Shown here piece by piece: positions 34,243 to 41,926 of a DNA stretch of 64,000 bases (position 1 is the stretch's first letter; each line of letters starts with the position of its first letter). The DNA comes from JANQPX01 sp039197065 (lineage in GTDB: Bacteria > Pseudomonadota > Alphaproteobacteria > Geminicoccales > Geminicoccaceae), in NCBI GenBank assembly GCA_039197065.1, contig JBCCUL010000026.1:24234-88233 (forward strand), in the 5' to 3' direction. The notes under the pieces were generated by a model. That model had not been told where the DNA came from. It made no database searches and saw only the letters and a program-made list of their open reading frames with translations. The position numbers and the translations under genes were made by a program.

Positions 34243-35244
34243 TCAGAATGTCGAGGTCGGTTCTTCGTCGTTGATCTCGACCACGAAGTCGCCGGCGAGG
34301 ATCTGCTCCTTCAGCTCCTCGACCTTAGCCTTGGCATCGGCCGGAATGCGGTCCTCGAACTCGTAATAGGGGGCTAGTGAGGCGCCGCCCTTTTGCATCA
34401 TGGTCCATTCCTTGTAGTTCTCGGCGGCAAAGGTGCCGTCCTTGACCCGGGAAATGGCATGCGCGATCGCCTCTTCCATATGCCAGAGTGCGGAGGTGAC
34501 GACGACGTCGGTGCCGTTTTCCTCCTTGTTCATGTCGTTGACATTGCCAAAGGCGATCAGGCCCTTTTCGCGGGCTGCGTCGACCACGCCGGCGCGCTCG
34601 GCATAGAGCACGTCGACGCCCGCTTCGATCTGAGCGAACGCCGCCTCCTTGGCCTTGGGCGGGTCATACCAGGAACCGATGAACGTGACCTTGACTTCGA
34701 TATCGGGGTTCACGGACTTGGCGCCGTTGATGAAGGCGTGGAACAGACGGTTTACCTCGCCGATCGGGTAGCCGCCGACCATACCGAGATTGTTGGTCTC
34801 GGTCATGGAGCCTGCGAGGATACCCATCAGGTAGCAGGGCTCGTGGATGTAATTGTCGAACACCGCGAAGTTCGTGCCGTGGGGTTCGAAGGGATCACCC
34901 ATCAGGAACGCGATGTCGGGATATTCGTCCGCCACCTTGCGGGCTTCCTTGGAAATGCCGAAGGCTTCGCCGACGATCAGCTGCACGCCGCTTTCGCAAT
35001 ATTCGCGAAGAACGCGGATGTAGTCGGTGTTGGCGACCTTCTCGGAGAAGACATACTCGATCTCGCCGCGCTCGACCGCCGCGGTCAGCCCCTGATGCAG
35101 GCGCGCGTCCCATTTTTGCTGGATCGGCTGGGTGTAGATGCCGGCGACCTTGAGGGTGTCGGCGCGTGCGGGCATGGCGCCTAGACCGAGCACGCCAACG
35201 CCCGCAGCCGTGGTGAGATTGAATCCGCGTCGGGTAAGCTTCAT
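34243..35244 (-). CDS. BMP family ABC transporter substrate-binding protein
   Basis: Periplasmic BMP/PnrA-type lipoprotein-fold binding protein, here with a twin-arginine-like leader (MKLTRRGFNL) and signal cleavage after PARA, rather than a lipobox. Segments such as ADEYPDIAFLMGDP, HEPCYLMGILAGSMT and IGSWYDPPKAKEAA match the family. It probably delivers purine nucleosides or bases to the ATPase and permeases at 29953-33483, from which it is separated only by a GNAT gene on the other strand. Confidence 0.9.
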   Translation of the reverse strand: MKLTRRGFNLTTAAGVGVLGLGAMPARADTLKVAGIYTQPIQQKWDARLHQGLTAAVERGEIEYVFSEKVANTDYIRVLREYCESGVQLIVGEAFGISKEARKVADEYPDIAFLMGDPFEPHGTNFAVFDNYIHEPCYLMGILAGSMTETNNLGMVGGYPIGEVNRLFHAFINGAKSVNPDIEVKVTFIGSWYDPPKAKEAAFAQIEAGVDVLYAERAGVVDAAREKGLIAFGNVNDMNKEENGTDVVVTSALWHMEEAIAHAISRVKDGTFAAENYKEWTMMQKGGASLAPYYEFEDRIPADAKAKVEELKEQILAGDFVVEINDEEPTSTF

Positions 35245-35577
35245 GGCATGTCACTCCCTGGACAACGTTCTGTTCAGCCTTGCCAGGAATTACGCACCGA
35301 TCCTGCGCATATCGTCAAGCGGCCAGGCGTGGAACGACCCCTCGAACTTTGGGAGACATCCGGTCGCACGATCTATGGCTGCCCCTCTGACCAGATGGCC
35401 GCTTACCGAAACAAAACTTACCGCCGACATGAAGGCGTTGCCTTGCCGGTCAAGGCACCCAACACCTCAACTCATAGAAATGAACAGTCAGCCCAGCTCG
35501 CCAAGTCTGCCGGCATACCTTCTCATGAAATGCACGTTTAGCGTCGGCGTCCAAACGTCAATGAGGTGGCCATGCCA
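35245..35577. other. Intergenic region: BMP-gene promoter side plus dispersed repeat
   Basis: No gene is seen. The left part must hold the promoter of the BMP binding-protein gene. The right part (35499-35579) is a copy of the ~80-bp dispersed repeat that abuts the stop codon of the ABC-2 permease gene. Confidence 0.5.
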
Positions 35578-35579
35578 CT
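35499..35579 (-). repeat. Dispersed 3'-end repeat, copy at ABC-2 permease
   Basis: On the minus strand the element starts directly at the TAG stop: TGGCATGGCCA hairpin, CCTCATTGACG, a diverged middle, GGTATGCCGG and CTTGGCG. Order and spacing match the copies at 39790-40030 and 41847-41926. Confidence 0.7.
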
Positions 35580-36420
35580 AGCGCCTGGTTTGCATGAAGC
35601 CGCGGCCGGGGTCGTAGCCATAGATGGCGATGGCCAGGAAGAGGAGCGTGCAGCCTAGTGTAATTGCGGTGGAGAGAAGATCGAATTGGCCGTGAAGGGC
35701 GAAGCGGATCATCTCGACGGCGTGGGTAAAGGGATTGACGGAGCAGATCTGCCAGAGGAGGACGCTGCTCTCGCGCACGCGCCAGAGCGGATAGAGGGCG
35801 GAGGATGCGAAGAACATCGGGAAGATCACGAAGTTCATCACGCCGGCGAAGTTCTCGAGCTGTTTGATCACCGATGAAAGAAGAAGACCGAGCGCTCCGA
35901 GCATGAAACCTGCGAGCAGGAGGGCGGGCAGCACGGTGATATAGCCGTAGAGCGGCGGTTCCACTTCCCAGAACCAGGCGATCAAGAGGAAGACGTAGAC
36001 CTGAACGACGGCGACGATCACGCCTGCCATGAGCTTGCAGATCAGGAGATACCAGCGCGGCAGCGGGCTCACCAGGAGGACGCGCATCGAGCCCATTTCG
36101 CGGTCATAGACCATGGAGAGAGAGCTTTGCATGCCGGCGAACAGGAGGATCATGCCGCAAAGACCGGGGGTGATATACACCTCGTAGAGGACGTAGGTCA
36201 CATAGGGCGGCTGGATGGAAACGCCGAGCACGGTGCGAAAACCGGCGGCGAAGATGAAGAGCCAGACCAGGGGGCGCACCAGGGCTGCGATGAAGCGTCC
36301 GCGCTGCTGCACGAAGCGCAAACTCTCGCGCCGAATAATGACATCAGCCGCTCTGAGAAAGTTTGTGGCGCGGCCACGTCGCTGACTTGCCTCAGACTCT
36401 GCTGACATGATGTCGTTCAC
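35578..36420 (-). CDS. ABC-2 type transporter permease (PQQ-alcohol-system-associated type)
   Basis: A six-helix ABC-2 permease for an export or lipid/small-molecule translocation system. Sequence such as QQRGRFIAALVRPLVWLF, YDREMGSMRVLLVSPLPRW and the NPFTHAVEMIRFAL block is reminiscent of the permease that accompanies PQQ-dependent alcohol oxidation (PedC-like), but no PQQ dehydrogenase is in the window, so that specific link is tentative. Its start codon overlaps the ATPase gene's stop by 4 bp (ATGA), so the two subunits are made together. Confidence 0.8.
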   Translation of the reverse strand: MNDIMSAESEASQRRGRATNFLRAADVIIRRESLRFVQQRGRFIAALVRPLVWLFIFAAGFRTVLGVSIQPPYVTYVLYEVYITPGLCGMILLFAGMQSSLSMVYDREMGSMRVLLVSPLPRWYLLICKLMAGVIVAVVQVYVFLLIAWFWEVEPPLYGYITVLPALLLAGFMLGALGLLLSSVIKQLENFAGVMNFVIFPMFFASSALYPLWRVRESSVLLWQICSVNPFTHAVEMIRFALHGQFDLLSTAITLGCTLLFLAIAIYGYDPGRGFMQTRR

Positions 36421-37169
36421 GCTGGCGCCGGCTCGGCTGCCGGGTCCTTTGTCAGGGTTGTGAAGGCGTCGCGCAGCGTCTGAGCGCCAGCCTCTTTGCA
36501 GACGGTGTGGGCAGCACCTACGGCCTTGATTTCGCCCTGGTGGAGGATGACGATGCTGTCGGCGTCGCTCGCCTCATCGATCAGATGCGTGGCCCAAAGG
36601 ACACCGATGCCGTCCTCGTCGCAAAGGCGCCTGACATGGTCGAGGATGGTCTGGCGGGATCCGATGTCGAGGCCGACGGTGGGCTCGTCCAGGAGGAGCA
36701 ACTTCGGGCGGTGAATAAGCGCTCGGGCGATCTCGACCCGACGCACCTGGCCGCCTGAGAGTTCCCGCACCCGGTCGTCGCCGCGCTCGGCAAGATCGAA
36801 GCGCTGAAGCTCGGCCTCGGAGCGTTCTTTCGCTTCTGACGACGACAGGCCGTGAAGCCCGCCGTGGTAGTGAAGATTTTGACGCACGGTGAGGTCGAGA
36901 TCGACGGCGCGTTGCTGAAAGACGACGCCGAGCCGCGCCAGCGCATTACCGGGATCGGCGCGCATCTCGACCCCGAAGATTCGGATATGTCCGGTGCGGT
37001 TGTTGTAGAGACGGGTGATCAGGTTGAAGAGGGTCGTTTTGCCAGCGCCATTCTGGCCGAGCAAAATGGTGAAAGCGCCTGATGCGATGGTGAAGGAGAC
37101 ATTCTTCAGAGCTTGGCGTTGACCGAAGCTGTGGCTGAGATCGTCGATCTCAAGCGCATCACCGCTCAT
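36417..37169 (-). CDS. ABC transporter ATP-binding protein
   Basis: ATPase partner of the downstream ABC-2 permease. Walker A is GQNGAGKTTLFN (near residue 37), the signature LSGGQVRRVEIARAL, Walker B LLLLDEPTVGLD and the H-loop ATHLIDEA. ATG 37169 has GGAGGAG just upstream and gives a 250-residue protein; the longer frame to 37262 is non-coding leader. The sequence resembles ATPases of PQQ-dependent alcohol systems, which I consider only a possibility. Confidence 0.88.
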   Translation of the reverse strand: MSGDALEIDDLSHSFGQRQALKNVSFTIASGAFTILLGQNGAGKTTLFNLITRLYNNRTGHIRIFGVEMRADPGNALARLGVVFQQRAVDLDLTVRQNLHYHGGLHGLSSSEAKERSEAELQRFDLAERGDDRVRELSGGQVRRVEIARALIHRPKLLLLDEPTVGLDIGSRQTILDHVRRLCDEDGIGVLWATHLIDEASDADSIVILHQGEIKAVGAAHTVCKEAGAQTLRDAFTTLTKDPAAEPAPA

Positions 37170-37430
37170 CCGTCTCCTCCAACAAGAGGATGGACGCCAC
37201 GCTCCAATTCCCTCTCCGAAACTCGTGAATTTCGCCTGACAACAAAGTGACGTTCCGGGCAAGGACGGTCAAGCACCGGCAAGGGCGGCCAGTTCGCTGG
37301 CATACGGCAACTGATCGGAGCGGCTGATGGGAACACGTGGAAACCCAACAAATGCTCAAATTTTCGGCAATTTTTTCCTTTCGGGTCAAATTTTCGCCAT
37401 GAAGAGGCATCATTCCAACGTTTCTGCGGC

Positions 37431-37447
37431 TGGCACCGTCTTTGCTT
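37431..37447 (+). promoter_or_regulatory. Sigma-54 promoter of amtB
   Basis: TGGCAC-N5-TTGCTT matches the RpoN -24/-12 consensus with the invariant GG and GC at the right spacing. It lies about 60 bp before the amtB ATG on the same strand. This fits nitrogen control through NtrC, though I did not find a clear NtrC site upstream. Confidence 0.8.
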
Positions 37448-37505
37448 CGCTCAAACCCGAAGAACATGCCTCAAGCTCTAAGGGGGCGGACTAAGGGAGA
37501 GAGCC

Positions 37506-38858
37506 ATGGAGCAAGAACTCGCTGATCTCGCTGCGAAGGTAGCGGCGTTGGAGGAGGGAGCCGGTTGGACCACCACCGTCAACCTCGAAGTGTTTTACTG
37601 GTGGTGCACAGCGTTCATGTTCATCATTCACGCGGGTTTTCTCGCTTATGAGATGGGAGCATCGCGCAAGAAGAACGTGCTGGCGTCGGGCATCAAGAAC
37701 ATTCTCGCCTTCGCGTTCATGATCCCAACGTTCTTTTTCTTCGGCTGGTGGATCTATCTCGCCTTCCCTGGCGGTCTCGTTCCGGATTTCGAAGCGGGTG
37801 CCGGCGGTGTTCCCTGGTCGGAAGCCATGGGTCCCAATCTCACCGACAATGCGACCGGAATCTTCTGGGCGGCCTTCACCCTTTTCGCGGCGACGACCGC
37901 ATCGATCTTCTCGGGTGCGGTGATTGAGCGGATCAAGCTCTCGGGCTTCATCATGCTCGCGATCCTGCTCGGCTCGGTCGTCTGGATCCTCGGCGCGTCT
38001 TGGGCCTGGCATGGCGATGGCTGGCTGCTGACCCAGTTCGGCTGGCACGACTTCGGCGCCGCCGGTTGCGTGCACATGGTCGCGGCCTTCTTCGCGCTTG
38101 GCGTGCTGATCAATCTCGGCCCCAGGATCGGTAAGTTCAATCCCGATGGCAGCGCCAACGCCATCGTTCCGCACAACGTGCCCATGGCCACCTTCGGTCT
38201 GATGGTGCTGATCGTCGGCTTCTTCGGGTTCCTCGGCGGCTGCATCATCTATATGGGTGGCGAGCAGTGGGTGACGATCTTCGGCAATCCGACGACGCTG
38301 TCCGCGATCGGCTTCAACACGCTGATGTGCTTTGCAGGCGGCATCATCGGCGGCTGGATCATGACCAATGATCCGTTCTGGATGATGTCGGGCGCTCTTG
38401 CCGGTATCTTCACCGCTGCGTCCGGCCTGGATGTCTATTGGCCACCGCTCGCCTTCCTTCTCGGCTTTTGCGGCGGCGTCATCGCACCGATCGGCGCGAG
38501 ATGGCTGGAGAAGATGGGGATCGACGATGCTGTTGGCGCTGTCTCCGTCCATGGGTTCGCCGGCCTGTTCGGCGTGCTCGCCTTCGGCATCGTGGCATCT
38601 GGCTATCCGAACGGTGACTATCCGGACACCAACTTCCTCGCCCAGCTCATCGGTGCGGTTACCATGCTGCTGCTGGGTCTGATCCCCGGCTATGTCGCAT
38701 CGCTGATCCTGAAGCAGGCAGGCTTGCTGCGCATTCCGGAGAATGTCGAGATCCTCGGCATGGACGCTGCCAAGGTGCCGGCTCTCGCCTACCCGGAAGG
38801 CATGCACAGCCCAGACCCGAACGGTTCGAAGGCGCCGGCGGCCACGCCTGCCGAATAG
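37506..38858 (+). CDS. amtB: Ammonium transporter
   Basis: An Amt/Rh-family ammonium channel with about eleven membrane helices. The twin pore histidines are visible in GCVHMVAAFFALG and VSVHGFAGLFGVLA, and the FYWWCTAFMF start and DDAVGAVSVHG motif are typical. The N-terminus (MEQELADLAAKVAALEEG) is a short charged coiled-coil-like stretch rather than a cleaved signal. It is preceded by GGGAG and a sigma-54 promoter and followed by a small membrane protein gene. No glnK gene is adjacent, which is unusual for amtB. Confidence 0.95.
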   Translation: MEQELADLAAKVAALEEGAGWTTTVNLEVFYWWCTAFMFIIHAGFLAYEMGASRKKNVLASGIKNILAFAFMIPTFFFFGWWIYLAFPGGLVPDFEAGAGGVPWSEAMGPNLTDNATGIFWAAFTLFAATTASIFSGAVIERIKLSGFIMLAILLGSVVWILGASWAWHGDGWLLTQFGWHDFGAAGCVHMVAAFFALGVLINLGPRIGKFNPDGSANAIVPHNVPMATFGLMVLIVGFFGFLGGCIIYMGGEQWVTIFGNPTTLSAIGFNTLMCFAGGIIGGWIMTNDPFWMMSGALAGIFTAASGLDVYWPPLAFLLGFCGGVIAPIGARWLEKMGIDDAVGAVSVHGFAGLFGVLAFGIVASGYPNGDYPDTNFLAQLIGAVTMLLLGLIPGYVASLILKQAGLLRIPENVEILGMDAAKVPALAYPEGMHSPDPNGSKAPAATPAE

Positions 38859-38896
38859 CCGTTCGATCCTAACCTTCAGAGACCAGGAGAAACCAA

Positions 38897-39058
38897 ATGG
38901 GTTCACCAATCGATAGCTGGGAGGGAGCCGCCGCCTATTTCACCGGCGCCGGCGGCGCCAGTCCAACCATCATCCTCTTGCTTGCCATTGCCGTATGCAT
39001 TGGCGTCATCATCATCGGTGCGAGGAGCGAGGAGAAGTCGTACAGCAAGCATGACTAA
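38897..39058 (+). CDS. Small single-pass membrane protein in the amtB operon
   Basis: A 53-residue protein starting MGSPIDSWEGAAAYF, with one strongly hydrophobic helix (residues about 22-43) followed by a basic/acidic tail (GARSEEKSYSKHD). The ribosome site AGGAG lies seven bases before the ATG. It follows amtB by 38 bp on the same strand, so it should be induced by the same sigma-54 promoter. I do not recognise a named family. A role as an accessory subunit or regulator of the channel is inference. Confidence 0.75.
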   Translation: MGSPIDSWEGAAAYFTGAGGASPTIILLLAIAVCIGVIIIGARSEEKSYSKHD

Positions 39059-39220
39059 GGCTCTGCCCGTGCCGACGGTTGCGGGCGACTGAACTTTAGG
39101 AGCGGGCCGCCTTCGGGTGACCCGCATCCGTTCGACACGGACGGGCTTGGCCCAAGCTGAGAAATACCGCAGATTTGGAGCCATGCTGTCGTTTGGAACG
39201 CATGGCGAGGCAGACGTCCG

Positions 39221-39811
39221 ATGACCAATCGATTGGGGCTCGAACCAACGGGACACAATGCCGGAGCACCTTCGCTGATCGATCGGGCGCGGCCGATCCT
39301 CATCTTCGTCGGTGCGATTTGGGTCATTCATCTGCTCGATCTGGTGCTGCCGCTTGAACAGCTGGGGCTGGTGCCGCGAAGTTTCTTCGGCCTTACCGGC
39401 ATCGTCACCATGCCGTTCCTGCATGGCAGCTTCGCCCATCTGATCTCGAATACCCTGCCGCTGATCATCCTTCTGGTTCTGATGGTGATAAGCCGGCCGC
39501 GTCCCTGGACGACGATGATCCTCCTGACGTTGATCTCAGGCGTGGCGCTCTGGCTGTTCGGCCGCCCTGCCCTGCATATCGGCGCAAGCGGACTGATCTA
39601 CGCGCTGATGGGCTTTCTGATCGCCGCAGGCATTCTCGAACGCCGGCTGGTGCCGGCAGTCGTGGCGCTCTTCGTCGGCGTGACCTACGGGATGTCGATC
39701 ATATCGGGCATTCTGCCAGGCCAACCCGGCGTCTCCTGGGAAGGTCATCTCTTCGGCCTGCTCGCCGGCGCCGGCCTCGCCTACACACGGGTGGCGTGGC
39801 CACGGCATTGA
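39221..39811 (+). CDS. Rhomboid family intramembrane serine protease
   Basis: Six membrane helices carry the rhomboid features: HGSFAHLISNTLPL (His/Asn region, near residue 68), the catalytic serine in GASGLIYALMG (near residue 125) and the catalytic His in WEGHLFGLLAG (near residue 179). The length of 196 residues fits a minimal bacterial rhomboid. Its last codons (Val-Ala-Trp-Pro-Arg-His) and stop are provided by a dispersed repeat, so the native C-terminus was probably replaced by repeat insertion. Confidence 0.88.
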   Translation: MTNRLGLEPTGHNAGAPSLIDRARPILIFVGAIWVIHLLDLVLPLEQLGLVPRSFFGLTGIVTMPFLHGSFAHLISNTLPLIILLVLMVISRPRPWTTMILLTLISGVALWLFGRPALHIGASGLIYALMGFLIAAGILERRLVPAVVALFVGVTYGMSIISGILPGQPGVSWEGHLFGLLAGAGLAYTRVAWPRH

Positions 39812-39870
39812 CTTGAGCCGCCTTCGACGAAATCGCCCGGATGTCGAGGGGTATGCGTGCCCCTTGTCGG
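39790..39870 (+). repeat. Dispersed 3'-end repeat, copy b1 (inside rhomboid 3' end)
   Basis: Unit of 81 bp: hairpin GTGGCGTGGCCAC, CATTGACTTGA, CGCCTTCGACGAA, GGTATGCGTG and CCCCTTGTCGG. It is followed immediately by a second, about 85% identical unit at 39871. The first 21 bases encode the last six residues and stop of the rhomboid gene. Confidence 0.85.
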
Positions 39871-39952
39871 GGTGGCGTGGCCACCTCATTGACTTGAACC
39901 GCCTTCGACGAATGCGCCCGGATGTTGAAGGGTTATGCGTGCCCCTTGTCGG
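39871..39952 (+). repeat. Dispersed 3'-end repeat, copy b2 (tandem)
   Basis: Second unit in direct tandem, same component order: GTGGCGTGGCCAC, CTCATTGACTTGAAC, CGCCTTCGACGAA, GTTATGCGTG and CCCCTTGTCGG. It meets an inverted third copy tail to tail at about 39951. Confidence 0.85.
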
Positions 39953-40030
39953 AGTAGAGCCCGCATACCGTCCAAACTAAGATGCGTTCATCGACAACGC
40001 ACCCAAAGTCCATGAGATGGCCATGCCATT
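39951..40030 (-). repeat. Dispersed 3'-end repeat, copy c (inverted, at gcdH stop)
   Basis: On the minus strand it begins at the TAA of gcdH: ATGGCATGGCCAT, CTCATGGACTT, GCGTTGTCGATGAACGC and GGTATGCGG. The hairpin is compensated relative to b1/b2 (A/T pairs instead of G/C at its ends), which supports a selected stem. Confidence 0.8.
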
Positions 40031-41258
40031 AGAAGAAGGCTTGGAGGTTGGTTTGGGCGCGGCCGAGGATGAGGGCGTGGATGTCGTGGGTGCCCTCATA
40101 GGTATTGACGGTTTCCAGGTTCAGCATGTGACGGATCACCTGATACTCCTCGGCGATGCCGTTGCCGCCATGCATGTCGCGGGCCTGTCTGGCGATGTCG
40201 AGAGCCTTGCCGCAATTGTTGCGCTTGACGATCGAGATCATCTCAGGCGCCGCCTTCGCCTCGTCCATCAGTCGGCCGACGCGAAGCGAGGACTGGAGAC
40301 CGAGCGCGATCTCCGTCTGCATGTCAGCGAGTTTCTTCTGGAAAAGCTGTGTCTGCGCCAGGGGACGGCCGAATTGCTTGCGGTCCAGGCCATATTGACG
40401 GGCGGCATGCCAACAGGCTTCGGCCGAGCCCATCACGCCCCATGAAATGCCGAAGCGGGCGCGATTGAGGCAGCCGAACGGGCCTTTCAGGCCTTGGACA
40501 TTGGGCAGCAGCGCCTCCTCGCCGACCTCGACGCCGTCCATCACGATCTCGCCGGTGATCGAGGCGCGAAGGGAGAGCTTGCCTTCGATCTTGGGCGCCG
40601 TGAGGCCGGCCATGCCCTTTTCCAGCACAAAGCCTCTGAGCTTGCTGTCATGGGCGTCCGACTTGGCCCAGACGACGAAGACGTCGGCGATCGGGCTGTT
40701 CGAGATCCACATCTTGGAGCCGGTAAGACGGTAGCCGCCATCAATCTTTTCCGCCCGCGTCTTCATGCTGGCCGGATCTGAGCCGGCATCGGCTTCGGTC
40801 AAGCCGAAGCAGCCGATCGCCTTGCCGGCGGCGAGCTTCGGAAGGTAGCGCTGGCGCTGCGCCTCAGATCCATAGGCGTAGATCGGGTACATCACGAGCG
40901 AGGACTGCACCGACATCATCGAGCGATAGCCGCTGTCGACGCGCTCGATTTCCCTGGCGATCAGGCCATAGGACACGTAGCCCGCACCGACACCGCCATA
41001 GGCTTCTGGAATGGTCGCGCCGAGCAGACCGAATTCGCCCATCTCTTCGAAGATGGCGGGGTCGCTATGTTCCTTAGCAAAGGCTTCGGTCACCCGCGGC
41101 TGCAGCTTTTCCGCCGCATAAGCGGCAGCGGCATCCCTGATCATCCGCTCCTCGTCGGTGAGCTGATCCTCCAGGAGGAACGGGTCTTCCCAGTTGAACG
41201 CGGCGAGATCCGGACGGTCCTTCGGAGACAGGCCATCGATCCCGGATTCCTTCAACAT
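40029..41258 (-). CDS. gcdH: Glutaryl-CoA dehydrogenase
   Basis: FAD enzyme that oxidises and decarboxylates glutaryl-CoA to crotonyl-CoA in lysine/tryptophan or glutarate breakdown. Features are FGLTEADAGSDPASM (FAD/substrate binding), WISNSPIADVFVVWAKS and the C-terminal NTYEGTHDIHALILGRAQTN block in which the catalytic glutamate sits, diagnostic of GcdH among acyl-CoA dehydrogenases. The 409-residue length is typical. The stop codon abuts a dispersed repeat. Confidence 0.93.
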   Translation of the reverse strand: MLKESGIDGLSPKDRPDLAAFNWEDPFLLEDQLTDEERMIRDAAAAYAAEKLQPRVTEAFAKEHSDPAIFEEMGEFGLLGATIPEAYGGVGAGYVSYGLIAREIERVDSGYRSMMSVQSSLVMYPIYAYGSEAQRQRYLPKLAAGKAIGCFGLTEADAGSDPASMKTRAEKIDGGYRLTGSKMWISNSPIADVFVVWAKSDAHDSKLRGFVLEKGMAGLTAPKIEGKLSLRASITGEIVMDGVEVGEEALLPNVQGLKGPFGCLNRARFGISWGVMGSAEACWHAARQYGLDRKQFGRPLAQTQLFQKKLADMQTEIALGLQSSLRVGRLMDEAKAAPEMISIVKRNNCGKALDIARQARDMHGGNGIAEEYQVIRHMLNLETVNTYEGTHDIHALILGRAQTNLQAFF

Positions 41259-41905
41259 GTGTCTTCCCCTCGATCAGGTCATCTCGGCGGATTTTGATTC
41301 AGCGGCGTAGAGAGCCAAAGCCGCCTTCGACAATCTGTCTCCGATCATCGAAGGCGGCAAGGCCTTAACCGTCCGTTCACGCTTTCATGCCAACGTGGTT
41401 TTGGTCCATGCGACCATGGGAATCCGGGCTTGGCCTTGTTTCTCGCAGGCGGACGGAATCCCAGGGTCGCATGGACCAGATAAGGGTGGACTTCAGGCAG
41501 AAATGCTTAAGATCTCGTTTACCAATCCGGTGACGACACGCCCTGGGATGCACGACCTCCAGAGCTTCTTCCGATCAGGACGGAACAGCTGATCGACAAG
41601 GAGATGCAGCGAAACAGCGGCATGACGATGCTACCCTATCTCTTTGATCTTGAGCCCATTCTTCGGCGAACACGCTGACAGCATTGTCGGGATCGATGCC
41701 CTGGATGCTTCGTCACAGTGGCTTCCTGAAGCGCGATCACCACATTTGCGCAGCCGGGCGACACCTTGTCCCGCGATCGACGACAGGAGCACCTCGACCA
41801 CGCCTTCCCCTCCGGACAGGCAGAGCAGCACATCCCCGCCACCATCCCGACAAAGGTCCGCATACCCATCGAGAACCCGGGCACGTTCTTCGACAACGCC
41901 CCAAG
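41259..41905. other. Intergenic region with long inverted repeats, upstream of gcdH
   Basis: No convincing gene; frames at 41395-41592 and 41631-41921 have no domain and the latter reads through a repeat. The stretch holds an 11-bp stem with a 17-base loop at 41320-41358, a 25-bp near-perfect inverted repeat at 41402-41478, and a dispersed repeat from 41847. On the minus strand, 41260-41375 reads as a coherent ~35-codon frame (ending KSAEMT, stop) without a start, possibly a gene remnant. Confidence 0.5.
41402..41478. repeat. Long inverted repeat (25-bp arms, 27-bp loop)
   Basis: Arms at 41402-41426 and 41454-41478 are complementary at 23 of 25 positions and start and end with TGGTCCATGCGACC / GGTCGCATGGACCA. 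The composition and the loop resemble the intergenic palindromic units of alphaproteobacterial genomes rather than a terminator, since there is no T-tract. Confidence 0.8.
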
Positions 41906-41926
41906 TCAATGCGGTGGCCACGCCAC
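41847..41926 (-). repeat. Dispersed 3'-end repeat, copy d (inside cofD 3' end)
   Basis: On the minus strand: GTGGCGTGGCCAC, CGCATTGACTTGG, GGCGTTGTCGAAGAACG, GGGTATGCGG and CCTTTGTCGGG. The first 21 bases encode Val-Ala-Trp-Pro-Pro-His and the stop of cofD, the same reading as at the rhomboid gene. Confidence 0.85.

Noticed and set aside
37491..38909. 472-codon minus-strand frame opposite amtB
   Set aside because: Charged low-complexity shadow of amtB; no domain, no ribosome site.
41320..41358. 11-bp stem with 17-base loop as a terminator or attenuator of gcdH
   Set aside because: No T-tract, and the minus strand here reads like a coding remnant, so the symmetry may be incidental.
41631..41921. 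96-codon minus-strand frame upstream of cofD's 3' end
   Set aside because: It starts within the dispersed repeat and has no recognisable domain.
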